Counted from the stretch's first letter, positions 24,332-33,701 are shown. The stretch: 64,000 bases of DNA from JADJNY01 sp046349615 (GCA_046349615.1 JAXMBZ010000002.1:186001-250000); one strand, 5' to 3'. The notes: a model not told the origin generated them from the letters alone. Program-made: numbers and translations.

Positions 24332-24793
24332 TCAGCGCGTCGCGGCCGCGTCCTCGTCGCCGACGTCGTAGCAGAGCTTCCAACTCCCGTCCGCTTGCTT
24401 GCGCCACACGTCGAAGTAACGCCCCTTCGCGAGCACCGTCTCGCGGCCGTCCTTCTCGCGCCGCGCGAGCTTCCACCGGCCCGTCGTCGTCCCGAGCTTC
24501 CCGCCTTCGCTGACGCGCGCGTCGTCGGGCGTCCACGTGAGCTCGTTCGCCGCGTCGGCGAAGAAGGGACGCATGTGCGCCGCGATCGCGTCGCGGCCCG
24601 TGATCGGTCGGAACTCTTCGTCGACCTGCGAGCCGTTCGCGTCGAACGCGGCGAGCCAGCCGTCGAGCCGCCGCACGTGCACGTCGCGCGCGAACGCGCG
24701 GTCGGCGGCGAGGAGCGACTCTGCGCGCGAGTCCGGGATCGAGCGACAGGCGGCGGCGAGGAGGAGGACCCACGGCACGAGACTCGGCTTCAT
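24332..24793 (-). CDS. DUF4440/SnoaL-like (NTF2-fold) lipoprotein
   Basis: A 153-residue predicted lipoprotein (signal MKPSLVPWVLLLAAAC) followed by an NTF2-like cone fold of the DUF4440/SnoaL kind. Visible features: LLAADRAFARDVHVRRLDGWLAAFDANGS, the turn PITGRDAIAAHMRPFFAD, and the strand pair TTTGRWKLARR ... GRYFDVWRKQADGSWKLCYDVGD. Such domains bind small molecules or act as isomerases; no catalytic residues can be assigned. The ribosome site upstream of ATG 24793 is weak. Monocistronic; divergent from the second ATPase. Confidence 0.78.
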   Translation of the reverse strand: MKPSLVPWVLLLAAACRSIPDSRAESLLAADRAFARDVHVRRLDGWLAAFDANGSQVDEEFRPITGRDAIAAHMRPFFADAANELTWTPDDARVSEGGKLGTTTGRWKLARREKDGRETVLAKGRYFDVWRKQADGSWKLCYDVGDEDAAATR

Positions 24794-24983
24794 GCGCTCA
24801 GCGTGACGGCGACGCGCGTTCTCGCGCAAGGCGGCGTCTTCGTGCCCGACCCCTGCGCTGGGGCCCCGACCCGCCGCGGACTCGGGTGGAACTGGAGCTC
24901 GGAGGCGAGCGCGCCCAGCCGCGGGCACGAGTGGAGTGCGGCCGTGCGGGCCGGGCGGGCGACCGCGCGCCATGCCGGGGCCG

Positions 24984-25024
24984 ATCCTTGCAATTCGGGA
25001 GTCCGACTCCACAATTGCAAGGAT
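24984..25024. promoter_or_regulatory. Composite palindrome overlapping ATPase start codon
   Basis: Outer arms of 12 bp (ATCCTTGCAATT at 24984-24995 and its exact complement at 25013-25024) enclose a second inverted repeat, GGAGTC (24998-25003) with GACTCC (25005-25010). The right outer arm covers the first two bases of the ATG at 25023. The structure could be an operator for self-repression or an RNA hairpin hiding the start. Confidence 0.7.
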
Positions 25025-26207
25025 GATCCCGAGGCACCTCGCCGCCCGGCTCCAGCAGAGCCTGAAGCAGTTCCCCGTCGTCGCGCTCCTGGGGCCGCGG
25101 CAAGTCGGCAAGACCACGCTCGCGCGGGACGGGCTCCGCCGCGGGGCCGGACCGCCGCCCTTGTACCTCGACCTCGAGCGCGCGACGGATCGCAACAAGC
25201 TCGCCGACCCCGAGTCCTACCTCGCGCGGTTTGCCGGCCAGCTGGTCATCCTCGACGAGATCCAGCGGTTGCCGGAGATCTTCCCGCTCCTGCGCAGCCT
25301 CGTCGACGAACGCCGCCGCGCCGGCGAGCGCGCGGGCCAGTTCCTCGTCCTCGGCTCGGCCTCCCGCGATCTCCTGCGGCAGTCTTCCGAGTCCCTCGCG
25401 GGACGCATCGTGTATCACGAGCTGACCCCGATCACGGTCCTGGAGGCGCCACGCAAGTGGGAGTCGCTCTGGGTGCGCGGCGGATTCCCGGAGAGTCTCC
25501 TGGCGAAGGACGACGGCGCGAGCTGGCGCTGGAGAAGCGCCTTCATCGACACCTACCTCGAGCGCGACATCCCGGAACTCGGACCGCGCGTGCCCGCCCT
25601 GCAGATGCGCCGTCTGTGGAGCATGCTCGCGCACGGACAGGGAGATCAGCTCAACCTGGCTCGGCTGGCCGCCGCGCTCGGACTCACCGGCAAGACCGTG
25701 CGGCATTACCTGGACATCCTCACCGAGCTGTTCATGGTGCGCCAACTCCCGCCGTGGTCCGGCAACAGCAAGAAGCGCCTCGTCCGTTCTCCCAAGGTCT
25801 ATCTGCGCGACTCCGGCCTCGCCCACACGCTGGCCAATGTCCCGGACCTCGAGACCCTGCTCGGTCATCCGCTTTGCGGTCATTCGTGGGAAGGCTTCGT
25901 CCTGGAGCAGATCGTCGCGGGATTGCCCGACACGTGGGAGGCGAGCTACTACCGCACGTCGGCCCAAGCGGAGATCGATCTCGTGCTCACGGGGCCGCGC
26001 GGGCGCGTGCTCGCCATCGAGATCAAGCGCTCCTCCGCGCCCACACCCGGCAAGGGCTTCCTGCTCGGTTGCCAGGACGTGCGCGCGACCGAGCGCTTCA
26101 TCGTGAAGCCCACCGGGGAGGCGTACTCCGTCGGGCATGAAGTGGAGACCGTGTCGCTCGTGGAGTTCCTCGAGCGCCGGGCTCCCCGCGTCGACGCCTC
26201 CGCGTAG
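25023..26207 (+). CDS. AAA ATPase with DUF4143 C-terminal domain
   Basis: A 394-residue AAA_14/DUF4143 ATPase. Walker A GPRQVGKTTLA (about residues 24-34), Walker B LVILDEIQRLPEI, sensor FLVLGSASRDLLRQS, then the family's substrate region YHELTPITVLE, WVRGGFPESLLA and the DUF4143 part (FIDTYLERDIPELG, TGKTVRHYLDILTELFMVRQLPPW, KVYLRDSGLAHTL). The C-terminus is nuclease-like (AEIDLVLTGPRGRVLAIEIKRS). It is only distantly similar to the minus-strand ATPase at 22528-23670, so the two are not a recent duplication. Function unknown; the family is often mobile between genomes. The start ATG lies in a strong palindrome. Confidence 0.88.
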   Translation: MIPRHLAARLQQSLKQFPVVALLGPRQVGKTTLARDGLRRGAGPPPLYLDLERATDRNKLADPESYLARFAGQLVILDEIQRLPEIFPLLRSLVDERRRAGERAGQFLVLGSASRDLLRQSSESLAGRIVYHELTPITVLEAPRKWESLWVRGGFPESLLAKDDGASWRWRSAFIDTYLERDIPELGPRVPALQMRRLWSMLAHGQGDQLNLARLAAALGLTGKTVRHYLDILTELFMVRQLPPWSGNSKKRLVRSPKVYLRDSGLAHTLANVPDLETLLGHPLCGHSWEGFVLEQIVAGLPDTWEASYYRTSAQAEIDLVLTGPRGRVLAIEIKRSSAPTPGKGFLLGCQDVRATERFIVKPTGEAYSVGHEVETVSLVEFLERRAPRVDASA

Positions 26208-26391
26208 CCTGGCGAGCGGGCCTGCACGCCTGCAGAGTCCGGCTCGAGGAAGGGCGCTCGTCCTCCGGCCCGTGGCCACCGATCGGTCGCGCTCCGGGGC
26301 GTGGACTCGCGAACGCGGTGGCTCCGATCCGCACCCGGAACCCGACGGCGGCTCTGCGACACCAGCGCCTCGCGCTGTCCGCGCCGCCGAA

Positions 26392-28062
26392 TCAATACCC
26401 CGCCGCCTGCCCGTCCTTGCGCGACTCGCTCGCGCCGAAGTACGTCTTCGTCTTCGCGTCGAAGCGAATCGCCTGGTACCCGCCGTAGTCGCCGTAGTCG
26501 AACCCGACGACGTGCCCCTTCTTCAAGAGCGCGCGCACGACCTCCCAGTCGTAGCCCGTTTCGAGCGAGAGCTTCCCGCCGTCCTTCATCACCTCGCCGG
26601 TCGGCTCGCTCGAACCCTCGTGCAGCATGCGCGGCGCGTCGCCCGCTTCCTGCGTGTTCATGCCGAAGTCGATCTGGTTCACGAGCACTTGGACGTGTCC
26701 TTGCGGCTGCGTCGCGCCGCCCATCACGCCGAACGACAACCACGGCTCGCCGTCCTTCGTCACGAAGCCCGGGATGATCGTGTGGAACGGGCGCTTCCTC
26801 GGCGCATAGCTGTTCGCGCGGCCCGGCGCGAGGTCGAAGAGCTCGCCGCGGTCCTGCAGACAGAAGCCGAGCCCCGCGGGCGTGACGCCGGAGCCGAAGC
26901 CGCGGTAGTTCGACTGGATGAGCGAGACCATCATCCCGCGTTCGTCGGCGGTCGTCAGGTACGTCGTGTCGCCCTGCGCGAGCGCGGGGTTGCCCGCGTC
27001 GTACGTCTTCGCCGCCTTGTCGGGCGAGATCAGCGCGCGGCGCGTCGCCGCGTACTCCTTCGAGGCGAGCGACTTCGTCGGCACCTTCGCGAACTCGGGG
27101 TCGGCGTAGAACTTCGCGCGGTCCTCGAACGCGAGCTTCTTCGCCTCCGTGAAGAGGTGCACCCACGCCGCGCTCCCGAAGCCCATCGAGCGCACGTCGT
27201 ACGGCTCGATCACGTTGAGCATCTGCAGCACGGCGAGCCCTTGTCCGTTCGGCGGGAGCTCCCACACGTCGTAGCCGCGGTAGTTCGTCGAGATCGGATC
27301 GACCCAGTCGGAGTGGTGCGCGGCGAGGTCGTCGTACGCGAGGAAGCCGTCGTGCGACTTCATCCACGCGTCGATCTGGCGCGCGATGCGGCCGCGGTAG
27401 AAGACGTCGCGGCCTTCCTTCGCGAGCGCGTCGAGCGTGTCCGCGAGCGCCGGGTTCGCGAACGACTCGCCCTTCGCGGGCGCGTGTCCGTTCGGCGCGA
27501 ACGTCGCGAGGAAGCCGTCGTGCTTGCCGAGCGTCTCGACGCCGCGCGCCCAGTACATCGCGATCAGCTCCGTGATCGGCGCGCCTTCGCGCGCGTAGCG
27601 GATCGCGGGCGCGAGCACGGTGCTCATCGGGAGCTTGCCGAAGCGCGCGTGGAGCTCGAACCAACCGTCGACGCAGCCGGGGACGGTGACGGGCAGCGGA
27701 CCGGTCGCGGGGACGTGCGTGAGGTTCTTCGACTGGAAATGCTCGAGCGTCAGCGCGGCGGGAGAGCGGCCGGAGGCGTTGAGACCGTGGAGGCGCTTCG
27801 TCTCGGGATCCCACACGAGCGCGAAGAGGTCGCCGCCGAGGCCGCTGCCGACGGGTTCGACGAGCGCGAGCACGGCGTTCGCGGCGATCGCGGCGTCGAC
27901 GGCGGAGCCGCCTTGTTTCAAGGTGTCGAGCGCGGCTTGGGTCGCGAGCGGTTGCGCGGTGGCGGCGAGGCCGTGGCGGGCGATGACTTCGCTGCGCGTC
28001 GCGAAGGGGAGGCCGGTGAGGCGGTCGCCGAGGAGGGGGAGGGTGAGGAGGAGGGGGAGCAT
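26392..28062 (-). CDS. ggt: Gamma-glutamyltransferase
   Basis: A 556-residue N-terminal nucleophile hydrolase that cleaves gamma-glutamyl bonds of glutathione and related compounds. A short hydrophobic leader (MLPLLLTLPLLG) suggests export. Family blocks: GGSAVDAAIAANAVLALVEPVGSGLGGDLFALV, TVPGCVDGWFELHARFG, and YRGYDVWELPPNGQG. The autocleavage site with catalytic Thr366 lies in GDTTYLTTADERG, where E. coli Ggt has TTHYSVVD; the usual His after TT is Tyr here. The C-terminal half holds QSNYRGFGSGVTPAGLGF and the FGVMGGATQPQGHVQVL block. Length fits the family. Monocistronic, with a long upstream gap. Confidence 0.93.
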   Translation of the reverse strand: MLPLLLTLPLLGDRLTGLPFATRSEVIARHGLAATAQPLATQAALDTLKQGGSAVDAAIAANAVLALVEPVGSGLGGDLFALVWDPETKRLHGLNASGRSPAALTLEHFQSKNLTHVPATGPLPVTVPGCVDGWFELHARFGKLPMSTVLAPAIRYAREGAPITELIAMYWARGVETLGKHDGFLATFAPNGHAPAKGESFANPALADTLDALAKEGRDVFYRGRIARQIDAWMKSHDGFLAYDDLAAHHSDWVDPISTNYRGYDVWELPPNGQGLAVLQMLNVIEPYDVRSMGFGSAAWVHLFTEAKKLAFEDRAKFYADPEFAKVPTKSLASKEYAATRRALISPDKAAKTYDAGNPALAQGDTTYLTTADERGMMVSLIQSNYRGFGSGVTPAGLGFCLQDRGELFDLAPGRANSYAPRKRPFHTIIPGFVTKDGEPWLSFGVMGGATQPQGHVQVLVNQIDFGMNTQEAGDAPRMLHEGSSEPTGEVMKDGGKLSLETGYDWEVVRALLKKGHVVGFDYGDYGGYQAIRFDAKTKTYFGASESRKDGQAAGY

Positions 28063-28448
28063 GGCGACGTCTCTCGCGGCATCTCTCGAGGTCTCACGGG
28101 CGGAAGGGAGCGCGGCGGAGAGATGATGCGCAACCCGGAGAAGGACGCCAAGGAACCCCTGTGGGCGCTCCGCGTCGCAGACTCCGAAGAGTCGCGGGCC
28201 GGAGGAACCGGTCCGCGACTCTTCGGAGTTCCAGGGACGCTCAGCGACGAGGGCGCGCGTGCGTTGCAGGTGCAGTTGCGTGCGGCCCGCTCTCCGCGTT
28301 CAGGCTGCACTTCGCGCGCAGCTCTGCCTTGGCGTGCGACTGCGCCGGGTCGTCCAGCCCCGTCTCGACGTGCAGCGGTTCGATTGCGTTCGACTCCGGC
28401 TGGTTTCGCGCGCGGCTTCCGCGCGCGAAGCGTCGACGGGGCGCGGAG
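28063..28448. other. 386-bp intergenic region with a long hairpin
   Basis: Between the start of ggt and the end of the lactonase-like gene, both on the minus strand. It contains one strong inverted repeat (described separately) and presumably the ggt promoter. No convincing small gene or RNA was recognised. Confidence 0.6.
28181..28229. terminator. 22-bp near-perfect hairpin
   Basis: Arms 28181-28202 and 28208-28229 pair over 22 positions with one G-U wobble and a 5-nt loop. The core ACTCCGAAGAGTCGCGG is exactly matched. It lies 220 bp after the lactonase-like stop and about 120 bp before ggt. No T-run follows, so termination, RNA processing or a regulatory role are all possible. Confidence 0.5.
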
Positions 28449-30863
28449 TCAGCGCGTTTCCGCGGTCAGCGTCAGCGCGCGCGGCGCGAGGCCGGTGGTC
28501 GTCGACGGCAGCGGCTGCAGGGTGCCGCTCGTCGGGTCGAGCGCGAAGCTCGAGAGCGTGTTCGAGCCTGCGTTCGTCACGTAGACGTGGCGCCCCGACG
28601 GCGAGATCGCGAGCGCGCTCGGGTGCAGACCGTCGTGGTACGCGAGGCCGGGCGTCACGAGCGTGCCGTTCGCGTCGACCCGGAAGAGCGTGACGTGTCC
28701 GCCGTCCTCATCGTCGTTCGTGTCCGCGTAGGCGGCGCACGCGAAGCGGCCGTCCGCGCTGTACGCGAACGCGACGGGTTCGCGGCCCGCGCGCGAGCCG
28801 CCGGCGATCGCGCTCGGCGCGCCCGTCTCGGGGTCGAGCGCGTAGCGCACGAGCGTGTTCGAGGTGCGCAGCACGGCGACGAGCTCGCGTCCGCCCGGAT
28901 GGAAGGCGAGCGCGTGCACGCCCGGCGCGGGTGCCGCGGCTCCCGCCGTCGACGGGACGCCGGTCGCGGCGTCGAGCCGGAAGCTCTGGAGCTCGCTCGG
29001 CGCGCCGATGTTCGCCACGACGAGGAAGCGGCCCGTCGGATCCACCGCGGCGAAGACCGGCCGACCGCCGACCGCGCGCTCGTCGACGAAGTGGAGCGAG
29101 CCGTCGGTCACGTCGATCGCGTACGTCGAGAGCCAGCCGTCGTCCGCGAGCACGACGTCGCGGCGCAGGAGGTAGAGGAAGCGCCCCGACGGCTCGATCG
29201 TCACGTGCCACGGCACACCCGCGACGTGCGTCGCGGGCCCGAGCGGCGAGAGCGCGCCGCTCGCGGCGTCGACGCGGTAGGTCCCGAGGGACTGGGCGCC
29301 GCGCTCCGCGACGTACGCGAACGCGTGCCGCGGGTGCACGGCGATCGCCGCCGGATCCACGCTCGTCGGCGACGTCGGGTGCCGTTCGGTCGCCGCGCCG
29401 GTCGTGGCGTCGAGCGCGAACGACGAAACGTCGCTCGAGCCGCCGTTCACGGCGTGCAGCGAGCGCGTGCGGACGATCGGCGCGCGCGCGCCGCGCACGA
29501 TCGCGAGGTCGACGGGGCTCGAACGCACGGACCAGAGGTCGACCTCCTCGAGCGCGCCGTCCTCCGCTCCGACGCGGAAGAGCATCACGTCGCCCGAGCC
29601 GTGGTTCGCGACGTAGAGGAAGCGGCCCGCGGTGTCGATCGCGACCGCGCTCGGCTGCGAGCCGGTCGCGGCGGTGCCGCTCGGGATCAACTGTCCCGAC
29701 GGCCCGTCGACCTTGTAGCTCGACACGCTCGAGCCGTCCTTGTTCGCGACGAAGCCGAAGCGTCCGAGCGGGTCGAAGACGAGCGCCTCCGGCTTGTCGC
29801 CCGCGGCGTCGGGCGTCAGCGCGGCGAGCGCGCCCGTCGTCTGGTGGTAGCGCATCGGCAGCACGCTGTCGGACTGCGCGAGCGTCACGTACACCGCGTT
29901 GCGCGCCGGATCGACGCGGAGGCCCGAGGGTTCGAGCCCGTCGAGCGGGACCCTGGCGCCGCTCGGCGTCACGGCTCCGTTCGCGGAGTCGATCGAGTAG
30001 CCCTGCACGCCCGCTCCACCGCCGGAGCCGAGCGCGCCCGCGAACGCGACGAAGAGGAACCGGCCCTCGGGATCGAGCGTGACGTCGACCGGCCGCGTGC
30101 CGACGGAGATCGGCGCGCGCGCGTGGACGAGCTCGCCCGTCACGGCATCGACGTCGAACACGAAGAGCTCGCTCGACGCCATGCTGACGACGAACGCGAA
30201 GCGTCCCGACGGGTGGAGCACCATGCGGTGCGGCCCGGGCCCCGCGGGCGTCGTGCCGCGCGCGGAAAGCCAACCCTCGAGCGGGTCGACCGCGTACACC
30301 GCGATCGCGTCGGAGCCCGTGTTCGACGCGTAGAGGAAGGCCTCGCTCGGGTGCACGCAGAGTTGTTCGCCCCCGGAGGCGCCGGCGGGCGCGGGCTCGT
30401 AGCCCTTGGGCGCGAGCCGCCCCGTTTCGAGGTCGACGCCGAAGACCGTGATCGTCGCGTCGGCGCCGGAGAGCGCGTACGCGAAGCGCGGCGCGGGCGC
30501 GACGGTGAGCTCGAGCGTCGTGCTCGCGCTCCCGTGCGCGTTCGCCGCGGTGATCGTGTAGGAGCGGCGCGCGGCGACGAGGGTCGCGCTGCCGGAGATC
30601 GCGCCCGTGTGCTCGTCGAATGCGAGTCCGGCGGGCAGCGGCGGGAGCACCGTGAAGCGGTCGACGACGCCCGCGACGCTCGGCGCGAGCACGCCGCTCG
30701 CGAGGTCGACGACGTAGATCGTCTCCGCGGTCGGATAGCGCAGGCTCGAGGGCGCGCCGGCGCCGGAGCCCGAATGACCGCCGCCTCCGCCGCATCCGGC
30801 GGCGAGCAGGGTCGAGAGTGCGAGGAGGGAACGGGCGGGGGAGAGCTTCGTGGTGGAGGACAT
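28449..30863 (-). CDS. Lipoprotein with Ig-like domain and lactonase-type beta-propeller
   Basis: An 804-residue predicted lipoprotein (signal ending LLAAGCGGGGG). After a short Gly-rich linker comes a putative Ig domain of the He_PIG type (PLPAGLAFDEHTGAISGSAT, about 70-125). Then follow many beta-propeller repeats of the 6-phosphogluconolactonase/YVTN style (about 135-800): FLYASNTGSDAIAVYAVDP, FGFVANKDGSSVSSYKVD, HVYVTNAGSNTLSSFALDP. There are more repeats than one seven-bladed ring needs, so two propellers are likely. The protein is outside the cytoplasm; enzymatic lactonase activity is not implied by the repeats alone. Gene stands alone. Confidence 0.85.
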   Translation of the reverse strand: MSSTTKLSPARSLLALSTLLAAGCGGGGGHSGSGAGAPSSLRYPTAETIYVVDLASGVLAPSVAGVVDRFTVLPPLPAGLAFDEHTGAISGSATLVAARRSYTITAANAHGSASTTLELTVAPAPRFAYALSGADATITVFGVDLETGRLAPKGYEPAPAGASGGEQLCVHPSEAFLYASNTGSDAIAVYAVDPLEGWLSARGTTPAGPGPHRMVLHPSGRFAFVVSMASSELFVFDVDAVTGELVHARAPISVGTRPVDVTLDPEGRFLFVAFAGALGSGGGAGVQGYSIDSANGAVTPSGARVPLDGLEPSGLRVDPARNAVYVTLAQSDSVLPMRYHQTTGALAALTPDAAGDKPEALVFDPLGRFGFVANKDGSSVSSYKVDGPSGQLIPSGTAATGSQPSAVAIDTAGRFLYVANHGSGDVMLFRVGAEDGALEEVDLWSVRSSPVDLAIVRGARAPIVRTRSLHAVNGGSSDVSSFALDATTGAATERHPTSPTSVDPAAIAVHPRHAFAYVAERGAQSLGTYRVDAASGALSPLGPATHVAGVPWHVTIEPSGRFLYLLRRDVVLADDGWLSTYAIDVTDGSLHFVDERAVGGRPVFAAVDPTGRFLVVANIGAPSELQSFRLDAATGVPSTAGAAAPAPGVHALAFHPGGRELVAVLRTSNTLVRYALDPETGAPSAIAGGSRAGREPVAFAYSADGRFACAAYADTNDDEDGGHVTLFRVDANGTLVTPGLAYHDGLHPSALAISPSGRHVYVTNAGSNTLSSFALDPTSGTLQPLPSTTTGLAPRALTLTAETR

Positions 30864-31124
30864 GGGGTTGGGCGCACGACCGCGCGGCGGCGCGTGGAAC
30901 ACCGAGGCGCGCGGGGGGCGAGCGTGCCGTGACGGGAAAAGTCCGGGGCGGAGCATCCCAGGTCCGCAGGATCCGCCAGCGAGGAGTCTACCCCTCGCGC
31001 GCGTTTCACGGTCGGATCAGGACCCGCTCACACGCGCTTCTTTGTCCGCGGGCACGCGGAACGTTGCGTCCGTCATCGAAACGCAGGAAATCCCGCTCGA
31101 ATCCGCGGGTTGCGCGCCCGCGCG

Positions 31125-32453
31125 TCACGCGCCGCGGGCGAGGCGCGGGAGGAGCTTCTTCGCGAGCTCGCGCGCCTTGATCACGCACTGGTCCGAGTTG
31201 TCGTACTCGAAGCGGCCGAAGCGGCCCAGCGGGATCAGGTCCTCGTCCTCGAGCCAACCGAGCGCGACGCGCCGGCGGTCGTGGTACGCGTGGTCGAACA
31301 CGACGTAGGCTTGGCGGACCTCGGACCGGTCCGTGAAGAGCACCTCGTCGCGCCGGAGCAGGCCCGCGCGCACGAGCCCGTCGATCGTCTGCTGCTCGAC
31401 CTCCGTGCCGGGCATCGGCGCGCCGCCTTGCACCGTGATCTCGCACGAAAGCGAGGCGTGTTCCGGCGGCGCGAGCTCCTTCGCGTAGTTCGACATGTAC
31501 GTCACGCGGTTCGCGGGACCCTGGATCTCGTGAGGGAGGTAGATCCACGAGAGCTCGGGATGCGCGGGGCGACGGAGCGCGAGCAGGATGCAGACGAGCC
31601 CGTTGTACTCGAGCCCCGTGCACGCGCGCGCGACGGCGTCGGGCATGCCCTTGACGACGCGCGGCAGATCGGTGAGCGAGAGCGTCGACACGACGACGTC
31701 GAACTCCTCCGCGTTGACGCGCCAGCCGTTCTTCGTCTTCACGAGCTCCGCGACGGGCGTGTTCAAGCGGATGCGGCGCTCGAGCGTCGCCGCGAGACCG
31801 TCGGTGATCGCTTGGAAGCCGCCGCGCTTCGGGTAGTGGAAGCTCGACTGATGCGTGTAGCCCTCGGTGCGGATCCCGACGGACGCGCGCAGCACGTCGT
31901 CGACGGGCGCGTCGGGCACGCGGCCCGCGACCCAGTCGCTCGTCAGGAAGTCGAGGTCGCGCTTCCAGACCTTCGCGTTGTACGGGTCCATGAAATGGCG
32001 CGCGATGCCCTCGCCGAAGCGCCACTTCACCCACGCGCCGAACTCCGTCGGCGCGGACGACTGCGCGACGCGGCGCGCGTGCCACGCCTCGACGTAGCCC
32101 TTCAAGCACTCGAAGTTCGCCTGGGGCGGGAGATCGCCGAGCCCGTTCTCGAACGGGTAGTTGACCCAGCGATGCTCGAAGCGGATGCGCGTGTTGCGCG
32201 GCTGCTTCACGTAGGCGTCCTCGCCGCCCGAGTGCTCGATCATCCAGCCGAGCGCGTGCGCGTCCTTGCTGTAGAGGATGTGTCCGCCCGCCACGTCGTA
32301 GGTGAAGCCCTGCACGGTCTTCGAGCGGCAGAGTCCGCCCGCGACGGACGCGGCTTCGAAGAGCGAGAGCTGATGCGCTCCGACCCCGCCTTCGACGAGG
32401 AAGCGCGCGAGCGCGAGGCCGGACACGCCGGCGCCGAGGATGGCGATCTTCAC
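31125..32453 (-). CDS. FAD-dependent amine-oxidase-like oxidoreductase
   Basis: A 442-residue flavoprotein. The dinucleotide-binding start is VKIAILGAGVSGLALARFL, followed by ASVAGGLCRS and the substrate-side motif GGHILYSKD, as in the protoporphyrinogen oxidase/UDP-galactopyranose mutase superfamily. The middle has RFEHRWVNYPFENGLGDLP, also typical of UGM-like enzymes in polysaccharide gene clusters. The C-terminus gives the second FAD contact (FGRFEYDNSDQCVIKARELA). The GTG at 32453 is chosen because it begins exactly at the Rossmann strand; there is no clear ribosome site. It lies 84 bp after the RNase HII-like gene in the same direction. The substrate is not assignable. Confidence 0.8.
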   Translation of the reverse strand: MKIAILGAGVSGLALARFLVEGGVGAHQLSLFEAASVAGGLCRSKTVQGFTYDVAGGHILYSKDAHALGWMIEHSGGEDAYVKQPRNTRIRFEHRWVNYPFENGLGDLPPQANFECLKGYVEAWHARRVAQSSAPTEFGAWVKWRFGEGIARHFMDPYNAKVWKRDLDFLTSDWVAGRVPDAPVDDVLRASVGIRTEGYTHQSSFHYPKRGGFQAITDGLAATLERRIRLNTPVAELVKTKNGWRVNAEEFDVVVSTLSLTDLPRVVKGMPDAVARACTGLEYNGLVCILLALRRPAHPELSWIYLPHEIQGPANRVTYMSNYAKELAPPEHASLSCEITVQGGAPMPGTEVEQQTIDGLVRAGLLRRDEVLFTDRSEVRQAYVVFDHAYHDRRRVALGWLEDEDLIPLGRFGRFEYDNSDQCVIKARELAKKLLPRLARGA

Positions 32454-32537
32454 GGGGAGGGGGCTCCAGGGGGGCTCCGCGCGCCGAGTCGGGCGCGCGA
32501 AGCGAGCCGGGAACCCTACCACGCCGCGCGCGACGTG

Positions 32538-33701
32538 TCAGCGATCGCGGACGAGGTCGGCGCGGTCGATCCCGGAGCGCGCGATCGCGTCGCGGGCGTC
32601 GGCGAGCCAGCGCCGCCCGTCCTCCACGTACCCCGCGGTGGGAGCGAGCTTGGGCTCGAGGCGCGCGAAGTGCGCGTTGAAGGCGTCCATCGCGAGCTCG
32701 CGCACGAGCTTCGCGGCGCAGGACGCGAGCGCGACGGCGAAGGACGCGCGCTCGGCTTTCTCGCGGAACACGAGGCGCATGGCGCGCGCGGGGGAGCGCG
32801 CGGTCGCGGGCTCCTCGACCACGTAGCGCGAGAGCGGCGCGCTCTCCGTGACGAGCACGACGCGGGCGCGGGGGAACGCTTCCTCGAGCGCCGCGCGGTA
32901 GTGCATGCGGCCGCCTTGGCGGTCGACGACGACGTCGAGCGCGGGGGCAGGCCGCCCGTGCGCGTCGGTGCGCGCGCCGTGGTGCGCCCAGAGGTGCGCG
33001 AGCTCTGCGCGCGTCGCGAGCCAATGCGTGCGGCTCTTGTTGTCGGTCTCGGCGAAGGACGCGTTGAGCTCGCGCGGCGCGAGGGCGCGCGTGCGCAGCG
33101 CCACGACTTCCATCCGCTCGCGCCGGAGAGCGTCGACGAGTCGCCCGGTGTCGAGCGCGAGCGCGCCGCGTTCGGCCTGGCGCGGGAGCGCGTGGTCGAG
33201 CTCGGCGGCGAAGAACTCGCGCTCGAGCGTGCTCGCTTCGTGCGAAGCGCGTTCGGGCGACTCCGCGCCCGTCGAGTCGCGCTCGAGCAGGCCGGCCTCG
33301 CGCTCGAGCGCGCGCAGGAGCTCGCGCGCGGTCGCGGGCAGCGCGCGCGCGCCGTCGCGCGCCGCCGCGAAGCCGAGCACGGTGCGCTCGAGCCGCCGGG
33401 CGCCGCGCGGGTTGCGCGTGAAGACGACCTTCGAGTCGGCGACGACGAAGCGCTCCTCGTCGTCCGCGATCTCGGAGGAGACGACGTCGGCGAGCGCGCT
33501 CCACGGATCGATCGAAGCGTCGGGCACGCGCAGCGCGACGCAGCCGAGCACGAGCGGGCCGAGCAGCGGTCCGAGGCCCGCTTCGTCGATGCCCGCGACG
33601 ACGGCGGGGCCCGAGAGCGGGCGCTCCGTCGCGCCCTCGTCCGCGGTGAAGAGCGCCGCCGTCGCCGCGTCGGCGGCGCGCGAGGCGCGCCGCGCGCTCA
33701 C
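32538..33701 (-). CDS. Enlarged RNase HII-like protein
   Basis: A 387-residue protein with RNase H-type catalytic elements. GIDEAGLGPLLGPLVLG (D39, E40) matches the RNase HII start GIDEAGRGP with Leu for Arg, and VVVDRQGGRMHY and ASCAAKLVRELAMDAFN match later acidic/helical blocks. Ordinary RNase HII has about 200-230 residues; the extra 150 lie mainly between the first two blocks (helical, Glu/Arg-rich). It may cut RNA-DNA hybrids or be a divergent relative; the Arg-to-Leu change in the signature argues for altered specificity. GTG start at 33701 overlaps the lgt stop as GTGA, so translation is coupled to lgt. Confidence 0.72.
   Translation of the reverse strand: MSARRASRAADAATAALFTADEGATERPLSGPAVVAGIDEAGLGPLLGPLVLGCVALRVPDASIDPWSALADVVSSEIADDEERFVVADSKVVFTRNPRGARRLERTVLGFAAARDGARALPATARELLRALEREAGLLERDSTGAESPERASHEASTLEREFFAAELDHALPRQAERGALALDTGRLVDALRRERMEVVALRTRALAPRELNASFAETDNKSRTHWLATRAELAHLWAHHGARTDAHGRPAPALDVVVDRQGGRMHYRAALEEAFPRARVVLVTESAPLSRYVVEEPATARSPARAMRLVFREKAERASFAVALASCAAKLVRELAMDAFNAHFARLEPKLAPTAGYVEDGRRWLADARDAIARSGIDRADLVRDR

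Noticed and set aside
30864..31124. Small genes in the gap upstream of the lactonase-like gene
   Set aside because: Short frames there lack ribosome sites and any pattern; probably promoter and untranslated DNA.
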